Source: Pollutibacter soli (GTDB lineage Bacteria; Bacteroidota; Bacteroidia; Chitinophagales; Chitinophagaceae). Taken from it: 64,000 nt of DNA. The notes under the pieces were generated by a model, which worked only from the letters and a program-made list of their open reading frames with translations, was not told the origin of the DNA and did not search any database. Every line of letters begins with the position of its first letter. Positions within the stretch are counted from its first letter, which is position 1. Of the stretch, positions 43,780 through 52,035 are shown in pieces. Location: the NCBI GenBank assembly GCA_029269725.1, contig JARJHS010000002.1, forward strand, positions 682,001 to 746,000, given 5' to 3'. The position numbers were made by a program, and so were the translations under genes.

Positions 43780-45297
43780 TTAACGCTGCCCAAGGGCAAA
43801 AAACCTTCCGATATACGGCAGTTTCTGGAATTCCTTTTTCTCAATCCTGGAGACAAAAAGAAAGAAAGCGAGGATCTCCAATGCGGCAAAACCGTGCGTC
43901 CACCAGATACCCGGGGAGAGTCTTTTGAAACCCTGGTGAACGAAAAACAGAATTAAGCAAATCACTACATAGGACAGCAATTTCCTCCATGGATAATTTA
44001 CCGGGTAATATTTCTGACCGAGTCGATAGCTGGTGAACATCATAAATCCATAACAGACAAGCGTAGCAATAGCACAAGCCGTATATCCCCAGTAGGGAAT
44101 CATGAAATAATTGATGACGAGGGTGAGTAATGCTCCCCCGATGGTAATATATGCGCCAATAAGATTATTGTTGGTGATCTTGTACCAGATGGAAAGGTTG
44201 TAATATACACCCAGGAATATTTTCGCAAGCATTAAGATGGGTACCACTTTTAAACCTTCGAGATATTCCGGATGATTCCTGATCCCCATAAAATGTTTCC
44301 AGATATCGAGATACAAAACAACGCCAAGAAAACAAAAACAACAGGCCAGTACAAAAAACTTCATCACACGCGCATAGGTCTTCTGAGCATTTTCAGCAGC
44401 AGCCTGTTTAAAGAAAAAAGGCTCTGCTCCCATTCGAAAAGCCTGGATAAACAACACAATCAACAATGCCAGTTTATAGTTTGCGCTGTAGATACCATTG
44501 GCAGATTTGGCCTCAGCAATCGATCCTGGAAATCGCTGGATGATCATGAACCTGTCAATCGTTTCATTGATCATACCACCAAATCCAACGATGATGAGCG
44601 GTGCCGTATAGATCAGCATTTCTCTCAGCAATTTTGTATTCATTGCCGGCTTAAATGCAAGCAACTCTTTGCCAAGTAAAATAATGGTGATTCCGCTGGC
44701 GATCAGGTTAGCCAGGAATACATAACCGATATTGATTTTGGGATTATAAATGATCGCCCATGCCGTATCTGCATTTCGTTCGTAATCGCCTTTGCATAGT
44801 ACGAGGAAGAACAAAACCATCCCAACATTCACCAGGATATTGGTAATCTTGATCGCCGCAAATTTTCGTGGTCGGTTTTCAAATCTCAATTTAGAAAAGG
44901 GAAGTACGGCCAGTGTATCGAGCGCAACAATCCACAAGACCCATTTTACAAATTCAGGATGATCTCCCAGTTTCATGAATGAAGCAACCGCTGGTACAGG
45001 TACCATAAGGGCAGCGGTGAAAATGATGGTTGTAAGAATTAAGGTAAAGAGACCGGTATTGTAAACCTCTTTCTCTGGAAAATTATTATTGAACCTGAAA
45101 TAAGCAGTTTCCATCCCATAGGTGAAAACAATATTTAAAAAAGAAGCATAGGCAAATAGAATGGAGATATCACCGTACTGTTCAGACGAATAAATTCCTG
45201 TCAGCAGCGGTGTAAGCAAATAATTGATAAACCGGCCGAAAATATTGCTAAAGCCATACCAGAACGTCTGACCTGCCAGTTTTTTTATACTGCTCAA
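43780..45297 (-). CDS. Polysaccharide flippase (Wzx/MATE-like, oligosaccharide exporter)
   Basis: The 505-residue membrane protein with about 14 hydrophobic segments begins LAGQTFWYGFSNIFGRFINYLL, a typical Wzx-family opening, and later shows GGMINETIDRFMI. Such flippases move lipid-linked oligosaccharides across the inner membrane. No ATG exists at the N-terminus; a TTG at 45297 starts the conserved region. The -7 box at 45318-45325 lies 20 bases upstream, which supports this start. No glycosyltransferases adjoin, so the glycan is unknown. Confidence 0.88.
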   Translation of the reverse strand: MSSIKKLAGQTFWYGFSNIFGRFINYLLTPLLTGIYSSEQYGDISILFAYASFLNIVFTYGMETAYFRFNNNFPEKEVYNTGLFTLILTTIIFTAALMVPVPAVASFMKLGDHPEFVKWVLWIVALDTLAVLPFSKLRFENRPRKFAAIKITNILVNVGMVLFFLVLCKGDYERNADTAWAIIYNPKINIGYVFLANLIASGITIILLGKELLAFKPAMNTKLLREMLIYTAPLIIVGFGGMINETIDRFMIIQRFPGSIAEAKSANGIYSANYKLALLIVLFIQAFRMGAEPFFFKQAAAENAQKTYARVMKFFVLACCFCFLGVVLYLDIWKHFMGIRNHPEYLEGLKVVPILMLAKIFLGVYYNLSIWYKITNNNLIGAYITIGGALLTLVINYFMIPYWGYTACAIATLVCYGFMMFTSYRLGQKYYPVNYPWRKLLSYVVICLILFFVHQGFKRLSPGIWWTHGFAALEILAFFLFVSRIEKKEFQKLPYIGRFFALGQR

Positions 45298-45317
45298 ACC
45301 TGAAAAAAGTTAAGGGA

Positions 45318-45325
45318 CAAAAGTA
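45318..45325 (-). promoter_or_regulatory. -7 promoter box of the flippase
   Basis: TACTTTTG on the minus strand is an exact TAnnTTTG match, 20 bases before the TTG start. Confidence 0.55.
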
Positions 45326-45390
45326 ATATGCAATCCGCATAATTCACAGCTGCTTCAAGAGCAGAAGTTGATTATTTAACGGATTCCGTG

Positions 45391-45406
45391 TTTTTACGTG
45401 TAAAAA
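45391..45406. repeat. Perfect palindrome between mbnH-like gene and flippase
   Basis: TTTTTAC, GT, GTAAAAA. The 7-bp arms with a 2-base centre resemble an operator more than an RNA hairpin. It lies 66 bases upstream of the flippase -7 box. Confidence 0.4.
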
Positions 45407-45467
45407 GAAATAATATTCGTTGCTACTGATGGTTTAATTCAAAATTTCATTACCAGTTCCGGGTAGT

Positions 45468-46517
45468 CTATTCTGATGGTTGAGAAAACCTAGTGTCTTT
45501 TATAAATGTCGAATCTGTTAGCGTTCTGAGGAATTGTTGCAATTCATATTTCTCAAGGTCGGAAATGGGTATTTTGTTCCTGACAAGCGGATCTGTACCT
45601 GGTGCATCTATTACGCCGGAACGATAATGATCAATTACACCGCTCAATGCATAAAATCTTCCATCATGACCGTAAGGATAAGTGATGAAAACATTTCGAA
45701 GACTTGGTACTAAGAATTTCAGTGAATCTTCTGCATTGTGAGTGATGCGCATTCTTCCGAAATCGTTAAGAAATGGGTTGACAGATAATCCTGTATTTCG
45801 GTAAGAAAAATCAGTAAAGAATGGTTCTTTATGACAGGTAGCACATTTATTCTGAAAAATTTCGTATCCCTTTTGTTCTGCTTCGGTGAACGTAACTTTC
45901 CCGGCTTTCATTTTGTCGTAACGCGAATCTGCAGATACCATCATCAGCATAAACTGGGCAAGCGCTTTCAGCATTTTCTGCGAATTGATTTCTTCAGTTC
46001 CAAAAGCTTTGGAAAACATCTGGCGATAATGTTCGTCCTGGTTGAGTTTATTGATGACACTATTTACGGTTTCGCCCATTTCATTTGGTGCAGTTATCGG
46101 TGCCAGCGGCTGTACTTCAATATGATTTATCCCACCATCCCAGTGCAATTCTTTTCTCCAGGCGAGATTAAAAAGGCCAGGCGCATTGCGTGTGGTAAAC
46201 TGATTATCGATGCCATGACTCAATGGATGATCGAAAGTGGCAAATGCAGCAAATTGCTGGTGACAGGATGCACATGGAAAATTGCCATCGCGGGATAATC
46301 TGCCATCATAAAATAATTTCCGGCCCAGTTCAAAACCTTCTTTTGTTATCGGATTACCACTGAAATAGTCATTTGGCGGTGGAAATCCATCGGGAGTTTT
46401 AAATACTATTGATGTTGTTCCTGAAGAATCTGCGTGATCATTTTTATTGCAGCTTCCGATGACTGAAAAAACAGCCACGAATATCAGCATACAGCAAAAA
46501 GTCAGGCCTCTCTTCAT
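45468..46517 (-). CDS. Dihaem cytochrome c peroxidase/MauG-like lipoprotein, MbnH type
   Basis: The 349-residue lipoprotein (signal ending SVIGSC, Cys 23) has two c-type haem sites: CASCH at 82-86 and CATCH at 225-229. Between them are the conserved FxHPLSHG and LFNLAWRKELHWDGG blocks of the CcpA/MauG family. Its ATG overlaps the stop of the upstream MbnP gene by one base. In known pairs MbnH oxidises a Trp of MbnP to kynurenine, which then binds copper. By context this is the partner enzyme rather than a simple peroxide scavenger. Confidence 0.88.
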   Translation of the reverse strand: MKRGLTFCCMLIFVAVFSVIGSCNKNDHADSSGTTSIVFKTPDGFPPPNDYFSGNPITKEGFELGRKLFYDGRLSRDGNFPCASCHQQFAAFATFDHPLSHGIDNQFTTRNAPGLFNLAWRKELHWDGGINHIEVQPLAPITAPNEMGETVNSVINKLNQDEHYRQMFSKAFGTEEINSQKMLKALAQFMLMMVSADSRYDKMKAGKVTFTEAEQKGYEIFQNKCATCHKEPFFTDFSYRNTGLSVNPFLNDFGRMRITHNAEDSLKFLVPSLRNVFITYPYGHDGRFYALSGVIDHYRSGVIDAPGTDPLVRNKIPISDLEKYELQQFLRTLTDSTFIKDTRFSQPSE

Positions 46518-47281
46518 TAATAACGATTGATTGAAACAGTGTTGAAAAGAGACGCATAGTTATCTGCATACTGCATGGAAACAGCCCCTGGCGTCATGAT
46601 CGCCGGGGTAGCGGCAATATATAATTGATGTACAGATGAAAACCATTTATCTATATCGATCTTTATCTCAATTTCAGTTTCAGTATTTGTATCCAGTGCC
46701 CAACTTTGCTGACCAGGCAATGGAAGTACTACTTGCCTGATGGATTGTTCACTGGACTTAAATCCTCCGATATGATAAACGATATTATTATTCACTTCAT
46801 TGGAATAGGAAGAATTTCCTTCCAGTTTTGCCATGATATATCCGGTGCTCCAGGTCCAGAACATACCATTCGCAGGATCCAGCACACCAGCTTGCGCTCC
46901 GCTTACATTATAAATGCTGTCGATGCCAATCTGAAATCCGATATGAGTAAATTTTCTTCCATTCAGACCTGTTTCTACTATGAATGAAGCAGGCTCAGCG
47001 GCATTCAATAAATAATAAGCTTCACGATTCTCAGCTACTTTAATGGTTCCATCTTCAACCAGTGAAATATGGCCGATATACATTTTGAATGCAGAAATGC
47101 TGAAATCTTCGCCAAGCGGGTTCAGGTATTGTTTGCCAAATTCCAGTGGCTCCCCGTTAGCTGTGGGTGTGAATTTTAACCTGATCATGTACTGATTTCC
47201 TTCGTTGCTCACTTCCTTCTTACAGGAAATGAACACCAGCACGAGTGCTATTACTGTTCCGGCTACACGAAGAATTTTCAT
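46517..47281 (-). CDS. MbnP family copper-binding lipoprotein
   Basis: The start is set at the ATG at 47281; a GTG two codons earlier is also in frame. This 254-residue lipoprotein has a signal ending VFISC (Cys 20). MbnP features are the FxIGIDS strand, the NGMFWTWSTGYIMAKLEG block with W142 and W144, and the HIGG element with H170. In characterised MbnP a Trp is converted to kynurenine, and with His ligands it binds copper. The partner dihaem enzyme overlaps downstream and arfB lies 12 bases upstream, so the three may form one operon. Which Trp is modified cannot be told here. Confidence 0.85.
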   Translation of the reverse strand: MKILRVAGTVIALVLVFISCKKEVSNEGNQYMIRLKFTPTANGEPLEFGKQYLNPLGEDFSISAFKMYIGHISLVEDGTIKVAENREAYYLLNAAEPASFIVETGLNGRKFTHIGFQIGIDSIYNVSGAQAGVLDPANGMFWTWSTGYIMAKLEGNSSYSNEVNNNIVYHIGGFKSSEQSIRQVVLPLPGQQSWALDTNTETEIEIKIDIDKWFSSVHQLYIAATPAIMTPGAVSMQYADNYASLFNTVSINRY

Positions 47282-47293
47282 TCGCACCAGGGT

Positions 47294-47701
47294 TTAAATT
47301 TCATGCAGGTTAAACTTTCTGCGACCTGATTTTGTTTCTGCTTTTAATTTCTTTTCCTTGATACGGTTTTCCTTGGATTTTCTGGATGGTGCTGTAGCAA
47401 TTCTGATTTTCTTTTTCGCCAGTGTCTGCATTATCAGTGCATTCATTTTATGTACAACATCCTCTTTATTACTCAGCTGTGATCTCGTTTTCTGTGACCG
47501 TATACTGATGTTCCCCGTTGCATTCAGTCTGTTCTGCAATTTCTCAAGGATCGTCTTTTTTTGATGCTCATCCAACACGGAAGATTGCACGGGATTGAAT
47601 AATCCTTCGACCATTGTTTCTACTTTGTTGACATTCTGGCCCCCCTTTCCGCCACTCCTTGCTGTCCGAAAAACAATTTCCCCCGATATATCTATCTTCA
47701 T
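47294..47701 (-). CDS. arfB: Alternative ribosome-rescue factor ArfB (YaeJ)
   Basis: The 135-residue hydrolase frees peptidyl-tRNA on stalled ribosomes. The catalytic GGQ lies at 20-22 in ARSGGKGGQNVNKVET. The C-terminal basic tail (KSKENRIKEKKLKAETKSGRRK), which enters the empty mRNA channel, is present, distinguishing it from RF1/RF2. It is divergent from dtd with 34 bases between starts. Confidence 0.93.
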   Translation of the reverse strand: MKIDISGEIVFRTARSGGKGGQNVNKVETMVEGLFNPVQSSVLDEHQKKTILEKLQNRLNATGNISIRSQKTRSQLSNKEDVVHKMNALIMQTLAKKKIRIATAPSRKSKENRIKEKKLKAETKSGRRKFNLHEI

Positions 47702-47735
47702 CGACTAAAAGTACAAATTCCTTTCTGTTCTCTAT

Positions 47736-48188
47736 ATGCGGGCACTTATACAACGTGTTAAATCTGCTTCGGTAAAAGTGGATGGAAATATTACGGGTAA
47801 GATAACTACGGGGTTGCTGGTGCTGCTGGGGATCGAAGATGCTGATATGCAGGAAGATATTGAATGGCTTAGTGCAAAAATCGTCAACCTGCGCATTTTC
47901 GGAGATGCCGGAGGGGTGATGAACCTCAGCGTACGGGATGTCGATGGAGGGATCTTGCTTGTCAGCCAGTTCACTCTTCATGCGGCAGTCAAAAAGGGTA
48001 ACAGACCTTCCTATATCAGGGCATCAAAACCTGATTTTGCCATCCCTATGTATGAGAAAATGATCACTCGGTTGGAAAGGGACCTGGGTAAAAAAGTAGA
48101 AACCGGTGTCTTCGGTGGGGATATGCAGGTAGAGCTGATTAATGATGGACCTGTTACTATTTGGATAGATACTAAAGACAGGCAATAG
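47736..48188 (+). CDS. dtd: D-aminoacyl-tRNA deacylase
   Basis: The 150-residue enzyme removes D-amino acids from mischarged tRNA. DTD motifs are present: MRALIQRVKSASVKVDG at the start, LLVSQFTLHA (SQxT) in the middle and NDGPVT with the Gly-cisPro near the end. The stop codon lies inside the first unit of a 7-base-period array (48180-48214), so the repeat reaches into the last two codons. Confidence 0.95.
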   Translation: MRALIQRVKSASVKVDGNITGKITTGLLVLLGIEDADMQEDIEWLSAKIVNLRIFGDAGGVMNLSVRDVDGGILLVSQFTLHAAVKKGNRPSYIRASKPDFAIPMYEKMITRLERDLGKKVETGVFGGDMQVELINDGPVTIWIDTKDRQ

Positions 48189-48214
48189 GCAATAGTAAGA
48201 AGGCAATAGGAAAC
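48180..48214. repeat. 7-base-period array, AGGCAAT type, five units
   Basis: Units AGGCAAT, AGGCAAT, AGTAAGA, AGGCAAT, AGGAAAC. The first unit contains the end of dtd and its stop codon. Confidence 0.65.
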
Positions 48215-48378
48215 AGCCGACCCCTGTATGTGCAAGCCTGTTTTCTGTATTCAGCGTGCTTGCCGGCAGGCAGGTATTCTGTTTCTGATTAAGGCAAAAT
48301 GCAAAATAATTTCTGGCAGTTGAAGTAGTGGAATAATTATCATGCACCTCTAAGCTATAAACCGGTTGTTCGACGGAA

Positions 48379-48406
48379 ACGAACAACGAAAAACGAACAA
48401 CGCAAA
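48379..48406. repeat. 7-base-period array, ACGAACA type, four units
   Basis: Units ACGAACA, ACGAAAA, ACGAACA, ACGCAAA end one base before the ATG of the MazG-like gene, so the array occupies its ribosome-binding region. Confidence 0.6.
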
Positions 48407-48407
48407 C

Positions 48408-48734
48408 ATGACAATTTCTGAAGCGCAACAACAGGTCGATGCCTGGATAAAAACAGTAGGTGTTCGATATTTCAGCGAACTAACCAATATGGCTATCCTC
48501 ACCGAAGAAGTAGGAGAGCTCGCACGGATAATGGCCCGCACCTATGGCGATCAGTCATTTAAAAAGTCAGACCTCAAAAAAAATCTGCCGGATGAAATGG
48601 CTGATGTATTATGGGTATTGATTTGCCTGGCAAACCAGACGGGTGTTGATCTTACTAAAGCTTTGACGAAGAATTTCGAAAAGAAAAATATCCGCGACGC
48701 AAATCGTCATCTGGATAACGATAAATTAAAATGA
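48408..48734 (+). CDS. MazG-like nucleotide pyrophosphohydrolase
   Basis: The 108-residue all-helical NTP-PPase starts at 48408 (MTISEAQQQVDAWIKTVG). The frame upstream is a repeat array. The metal motif ExxE(x)n ExxD is visible as E34-VGE37 in LTEEVGELAR and E63-MAD66 in PDEMADVLWVL. Such enzymes remove damaged or regulatory nucleotides. It overlaps the 3' end of the convergent MOSC gene by nine bases. Confidence 0.88.
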   Translation: MTISEAQQQVDAWIKTVGVRYFSELTNMAILTEEVGELARIMARTYGDQSFKKSDLKKNLPDEMADVLWVLICLANQTGVDLTKALTKNFEKKNIRDANRHLDNDKLK

Positions 48735-49547
48735 TTCTCCAACAATCGTTTGCAAAACTTCAATCTCATCACCGACCCGGATTATTCCCTCTCCTGAATG
48801 AATCAGGTTCTGACCGAAATAAACATTATTATTTCTGGCCCGGTATTTTGCAAGTGTTCTTGTAGGCTCTTTGGCCATTTGTCCGGTGTCCTGGTTGATT
48901 GTTGGGATAGCACATCTTGCACAGAGTTTTACTCCTTCGAAAAGTATTGCACCGATCCTGAACTTCCTCATGGTATCCTCTTCAAACGGCGATCCGCCGG
49001 TGAAAACGATATTCGGCCTGAATCGATTCATCGGAATGGGAATTTCCATCCGACCGTTTAAATCATCCAGAGATGCCTGCCCGATAATTAAAGACGGATA
49101 TCCATCCGAGAAAGAAGTGATCTCGCCATGAGAAGTATAATTTGTATCCACTGGCCGGATGGAATCATCGGCCATGAACACCAGTCTGCATTTTAAACCC
49201 AGTACATCAGAGAACCATTGGTCAGCTTCACTGCTGACATTACTTCCGACACAAAGATCACCCCAAACTTCATGTTCTGTTTTTTCTTCTCCGTATTGAT
49301 CCAATGGGATACTGATTTTTTTATCACGATTCAATTTATGATAAACCATAAGATAGCCCCCGGATATCCCGCATTGCAGTAAAGACATTTCCCGCGTGGT
49401 TCGTTGCGTCATGAAAATTCCATTCTCGTCGACCAGCATCCAGCGGCGATCATATTCAAGTCCGCGGCTGGTCATTTTAGCTTCCTGTACTGCAATTCCT
49501 CCCAGGGATTTGACCGGATAAATATATAATTCGGAAACACGTAACAT
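48726..49547 (-). CDS. MOSC domain protein (YcbX/mARC-like)
   Basis: The 273-residue protein has an N-terminal MOSC beta-barrel (SELYIYPVKSLGGI, YDRRWMLVDENG). The C-terminal MOSC domain has the FRPNIVFTG block and KLCARCAIPTINQDTG, whose cysteine binds the molybdenum cofactor. Relatives reduce N-hydroxylated bases and sulfoxides. Electrons usually come from a ferredoxin-type domain, which this protein lacks. The flavoprotein reductase at 52.0 kb is a conceivable donor, but that is a guess. Confidence 0.9.
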   Translation of the reverse strand: MLRVSELYIYPVKSLGGIAVQEAKMTSRGLEYDRRWMLVDENGIFMTQRTTREMSLLQCGISGGYLMVYHKLNRDKKISIPLDQYGEEKTEHEVWGDLCVGSNVSSEADQWFSDVLGLKCRLVFMADDSIRPVDTNYTSHGEITSFSDGYPSLIIGQASLDDLNGRMEIPIPMNRFRPNIVFTGGSPFEEDTMRKFRIGAILFEGVKLCARCAIPTINQDTGQMAKEPTRTLAKYRARNNNVYFGQNLIHSGEGIIRVGDEIEVLQTIVGESF

Positions 49548-49599
49548 ACCTTAAGATTATTTCAAATATATATTGAATTTTGCCACAGTTCTGGGTTCA

Positions 49600-49634
49600 A
49601 CGTTTAACGTTCAACGTAGAACGTTTAACTTTGC
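49600..49634. repeat. 7-base-period array, ACGTTNA type, five units, ending in the glyS promoter
   Basis: ACGTTTA, ACGTTCA, ACGTAGA, ACGTTTA, ACTTTGC. The last unit supplies the TAACTTTG -7 box of glyS. Confidence 0.65.
49626..49633 (+). promoter_or_regulatory. -7 promoter box of glyS
   Basis: TAACTTTG is an exact TAnnTTTG match, six bases before the ATG at 49640, and is formed by the last units of the repeat array. Confidence 0.6.
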
Positions 49635-49639
49635 GCGCT

Positions 49640-51085
49640 ATGATGATCACAGACCAACAGAAATTCCAGGCGATTATTTCGCATGCCAAAGAATACGGAT
49701 TTGTTTTTCAGTCCAGTGAAATATACGACGGGCTCAGTGCCGTATATGATTATGGTCCGTGGGGTAGCGAATTGAAAAGAAATATCCGTGATCAATGGTG
49801 GAATGAAATGACTCGTATGCATGATAATATTGTGGGCATCGATGCCGCCATTTTCATGCACCCTACTACCTGGAAAGCTTCCGGTCACGTCGACAATTTC
49901 AGCGATCCGATGATCGACAACAAAGACAGTAAAAAACGTTATCGCGTGGATCACCTGATCGAAGGCTTTGCAGAAAAACTGGTGGCCGATGGGAAAAATG
50001 ATGAAGCTGATATCCTGATTGCGGATATGGATCGCTTTCTTGCAGCCAATGATTTCAGTGGATTGAAAGGATTGATCGAAAGAAATAAAATTGTCTGTTC
50101 TGTTAGCGGAACTGGAAACTGGACGGATGTACGCCAGTTCAACCTTATGTTCTCCACACAGCTGGGTTCAGTTTCAGATGAAGCCAATGAGATCTATCTC
50201 CGTCCTGAAACTGCTCAGGGTATATTCGTGAACTTTCTAAACGTGCAGAAAACTGCGCGCATGAAAATTCCATTCGGTATTGCGCAGGTTGGTAAAGCAT
50301 TTAGAAACGAAATAGTCGCGCGCCAGTTCATTTTCCGCATGCGGGAATTTGAACAGATGGAAATGCAGTTCTTCATCCGCCCTGGCACACAGAAGGAATG
50401 GTACGCATACTGGAAAGAAGAAAGAATGAAATGGCATACAGGTCTTGGTTTACCGGCTGAAAATTATCGCTTTCACGACCACGTTAAACTGGCGCACTAT
50501 GCCGATGCGGCTGTCGATATCGAATATGCATTTCCGATAGGTTGGAAAGAAGTGGAAGGTATACACTCCAGAACTGATTTTGACCTCTCAAGTCATCAGC
50601 AATACAGCGGAAAAAAGCTTCAATACTTCGATAACGAGATCAACCAGAACTATGTTCCATATGTAATTGAAACTTCGATTGGTCTCGACCGTATGTTCCT
50701 GCTTTCTCTTTCTTATGCATATACTGAAGAGAAGTGGACAAAAGATGATGGTAAGGAAGATAGTCGTGTTGTACTAAAACTTCCGGCCAAAATTGCACCC
50801 ATTAAACTCGCTATACTTCCGCTGGTTAAAAAAGATGGTCTTCCTGAGATAGCGCGTGATATCATGCACGAATGCCGCAGCGACTTCTACTGTTTTTATG
50901 AAGAGAAAGATACGATTGGTAAACGTTATCGTCGCATGGATGCATTGGGAACTCCTTTTTGTATCACTATCGATCATCAGACAAAGGAAGATCAGACAGT
51001 CACCATCCGTTATCGGGATACCATGATGCAGGAACGAATTGCTTTGGCAAAAGTGAGAGAACTCGTGAAAGAGAAAATCAAGTAG
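49640..51085 (+). CDS. glyS: Glycyl-tRNA synthetase, eukaryote-type homodimer
   Basis: The 481-residue class II enzyme starts at 49640 (MMITDQQKFQ); the frame upstream reads through the repeat array. Class II motifs are present: motif 1 region near EIYDGLSAVYDYGPWG, motif 2 FRNEIVARQFIFRMREFEQMEM and motif 3 ETSIGLDRMFL. The C-terminal anticodon domain is PIKLAILPLVKKDGL. This dimeric form is standard in Bacteroidota in place of the GlyQ/GlyS tetramer. It charges tRNA-Gly. Confidence 0.95.
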   Translation: MMITDQQKFQAIISHAKEYGFVFQSSEIYDGLSAVYDYGPWGSELKRNIRDQWWNEMTRMHDNIVGIDAAIFMHPTTWKASGHVDNFSDPMIDNKDSKKRYRVDHLIEGFAEKLVADGKNDEADILIADMDRFLAANDFSGLKGLIERNKIVCSVSGTGNWTDVRQFNLMFSTQLGSVSDEANEIYLRPETAQGIFVNFLNVQKTARMKIPFGIAQVGKAFRNEIVARQFIFRMREFEQMEMQFFIRPGTQKEWYAYWKEERMKWHTGLGLPAENYRFHDHVKLAHYADAAVDIEYAFPIGWKEVEGIHSRTDFDLSSHQQYSGKKLQYFDNEINQNYVPYVIETSIGLDRMFLLSLSYAYTEEKWTKDDGKEDSRVVLKLPAKIAPIKLAILPLVKKDGLPEIARDIMHECRSDFYCFYEEKDTIGKRYRRMDALGTPFCITIDHQTKEDQTVTIRYRDTMMQERIALAKVRELVKEKIK

Positions 51086-51110
51086 GTCTGCTGATGAAGT
51101 AAGCGCCTGT

Positions 51111-51152
51111 TTAGTTTAAAGTGGAAGGTGTAAAGTTTAAAGTAAAACAGCC
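51111..51152. repeat. 7-base-period array, AAAGTNN type, about six units
   Basis: TTAGTTT, AAAGTGG, AAGGTGT, AAAGTTT, AAAGTAA, AACAGCC lie 25 bases after the glyS stop. Confidence 0.55.
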
Positions 51153-51257
51153 CTGCGCGGAATTGTTGAGCAGAAGACAAAGTCTGTTGTCGCCGGGAAC
51201 ATCTTCTGCCGGGCCAGTGCAAGGGCGGCGTGCATGAAGAAGCGATAAAGAGACATT

Positions 51258-52001
51258 TCAGGATTTAAGTTTACCAACAAGTTCACGTAGTATAAGTTGC
51301 CAACGTTCCAATGCATCAAATGATGGTAGCAGGCTGGCTGGGGTGAATTTTGTCTGGACTTTTTTAACCATGAATGCACAGGGATATGGTTTTACTTTCA
51401 ACCCTGCTTTTTCAAAAATCTTTGTTGCCCTTGGCATATGAAATGCTGAAGTGATCAGCAATGCGGTGTCGTGGTAATTGATGCTGTCTGTCAGTCGTTT
51501 TACAAAGCGACCGTTTTCAATCGTGTTTTTTGACTCTGATTCAATTAAGATATCACGATCAGGAACCCCTGCATCCAACAGGTTTTTTCGGATGAAATCG
51601 GCTTCCCTGAAATCATTGTTATTCAGCGAACCATTACCACCGCTGACAATGATTTTCTGAATTCTTTTCAACTGGAAAAGTCGAACAGTCTGAATAAAAC
51701 GATCTGAAGCTTCGTTGAAATAGGCTTCTCTGGTTTCCTCATCATAACTCATAAAACCCCCAAGTACTATTCCCGATTGGTATTGACGATCGGCAGGAAG
51801 TGATGCAGGTTTTGACTGGTAGCGATAGAAGATATTATCAATAATCCATGGATTGGAAAAAAAGAGTGCAACTATTAAAGTAATACCAACGATTCTTTTT
51901 CTTCTGAATTTGTTTTTTGTAAACCACGCAAGCAATAATAGTATCAGTATCCAAACGAATGGATGGAGCAGGTAACCAACAAGCTTTGCAATGAAAAACA
52001 A
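51258..52001 (-). CDS. YdcF/ElyC-like (DUF218) membrane protein
   Basis: The 247-residue protein has two N-terminal hydrophobic segments (about 1-25 and 33-52), then a DUF218 domain (GIVLGGFMSYDEE, KIIVSGGNGSL, DILIESESKNTIENGRF, LLITSAFHMPRA). The E. coli relative ElyC affects undecaprenyl-phosphate use and envelope integrity. The domain would lie in the periplasm. It is followed by a 172-base gap with a 7-base-period array before glyS on the opposite strand. Confidence 0.9.
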   Translation of the reverse strand: MFFIAKLVGYLLHPFVWILILLLLAWFTKNKFRRKRIVGITLIVALFFSNPWIIDNIFYRYQSKPASLPADRQYQSGIVLGGFMSYDEETREAYFNEASDRFIQTVRLFQLKRIQKIIVSGGNGSLNNNDFREADFIRKNLLDAGVPDRDILIESESKNTIENGRFVKRLTDSINYHDTALLITSAFHMPRATKIFEKAGLKVKPYPCAFMVKKVQTKFTPASLLPSFDALERWQLILRELVGKLKS

Positions 52002-52035
52002 TCTAAGGATTTTATATGATGATTCAGATCCCTAT

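Noticed and set aside
45831-46298. 155-residue plus-strand frame inside the MbnH gene
   Set aside because: It is antisense to the haem-binding region, with no start signal or known motif.
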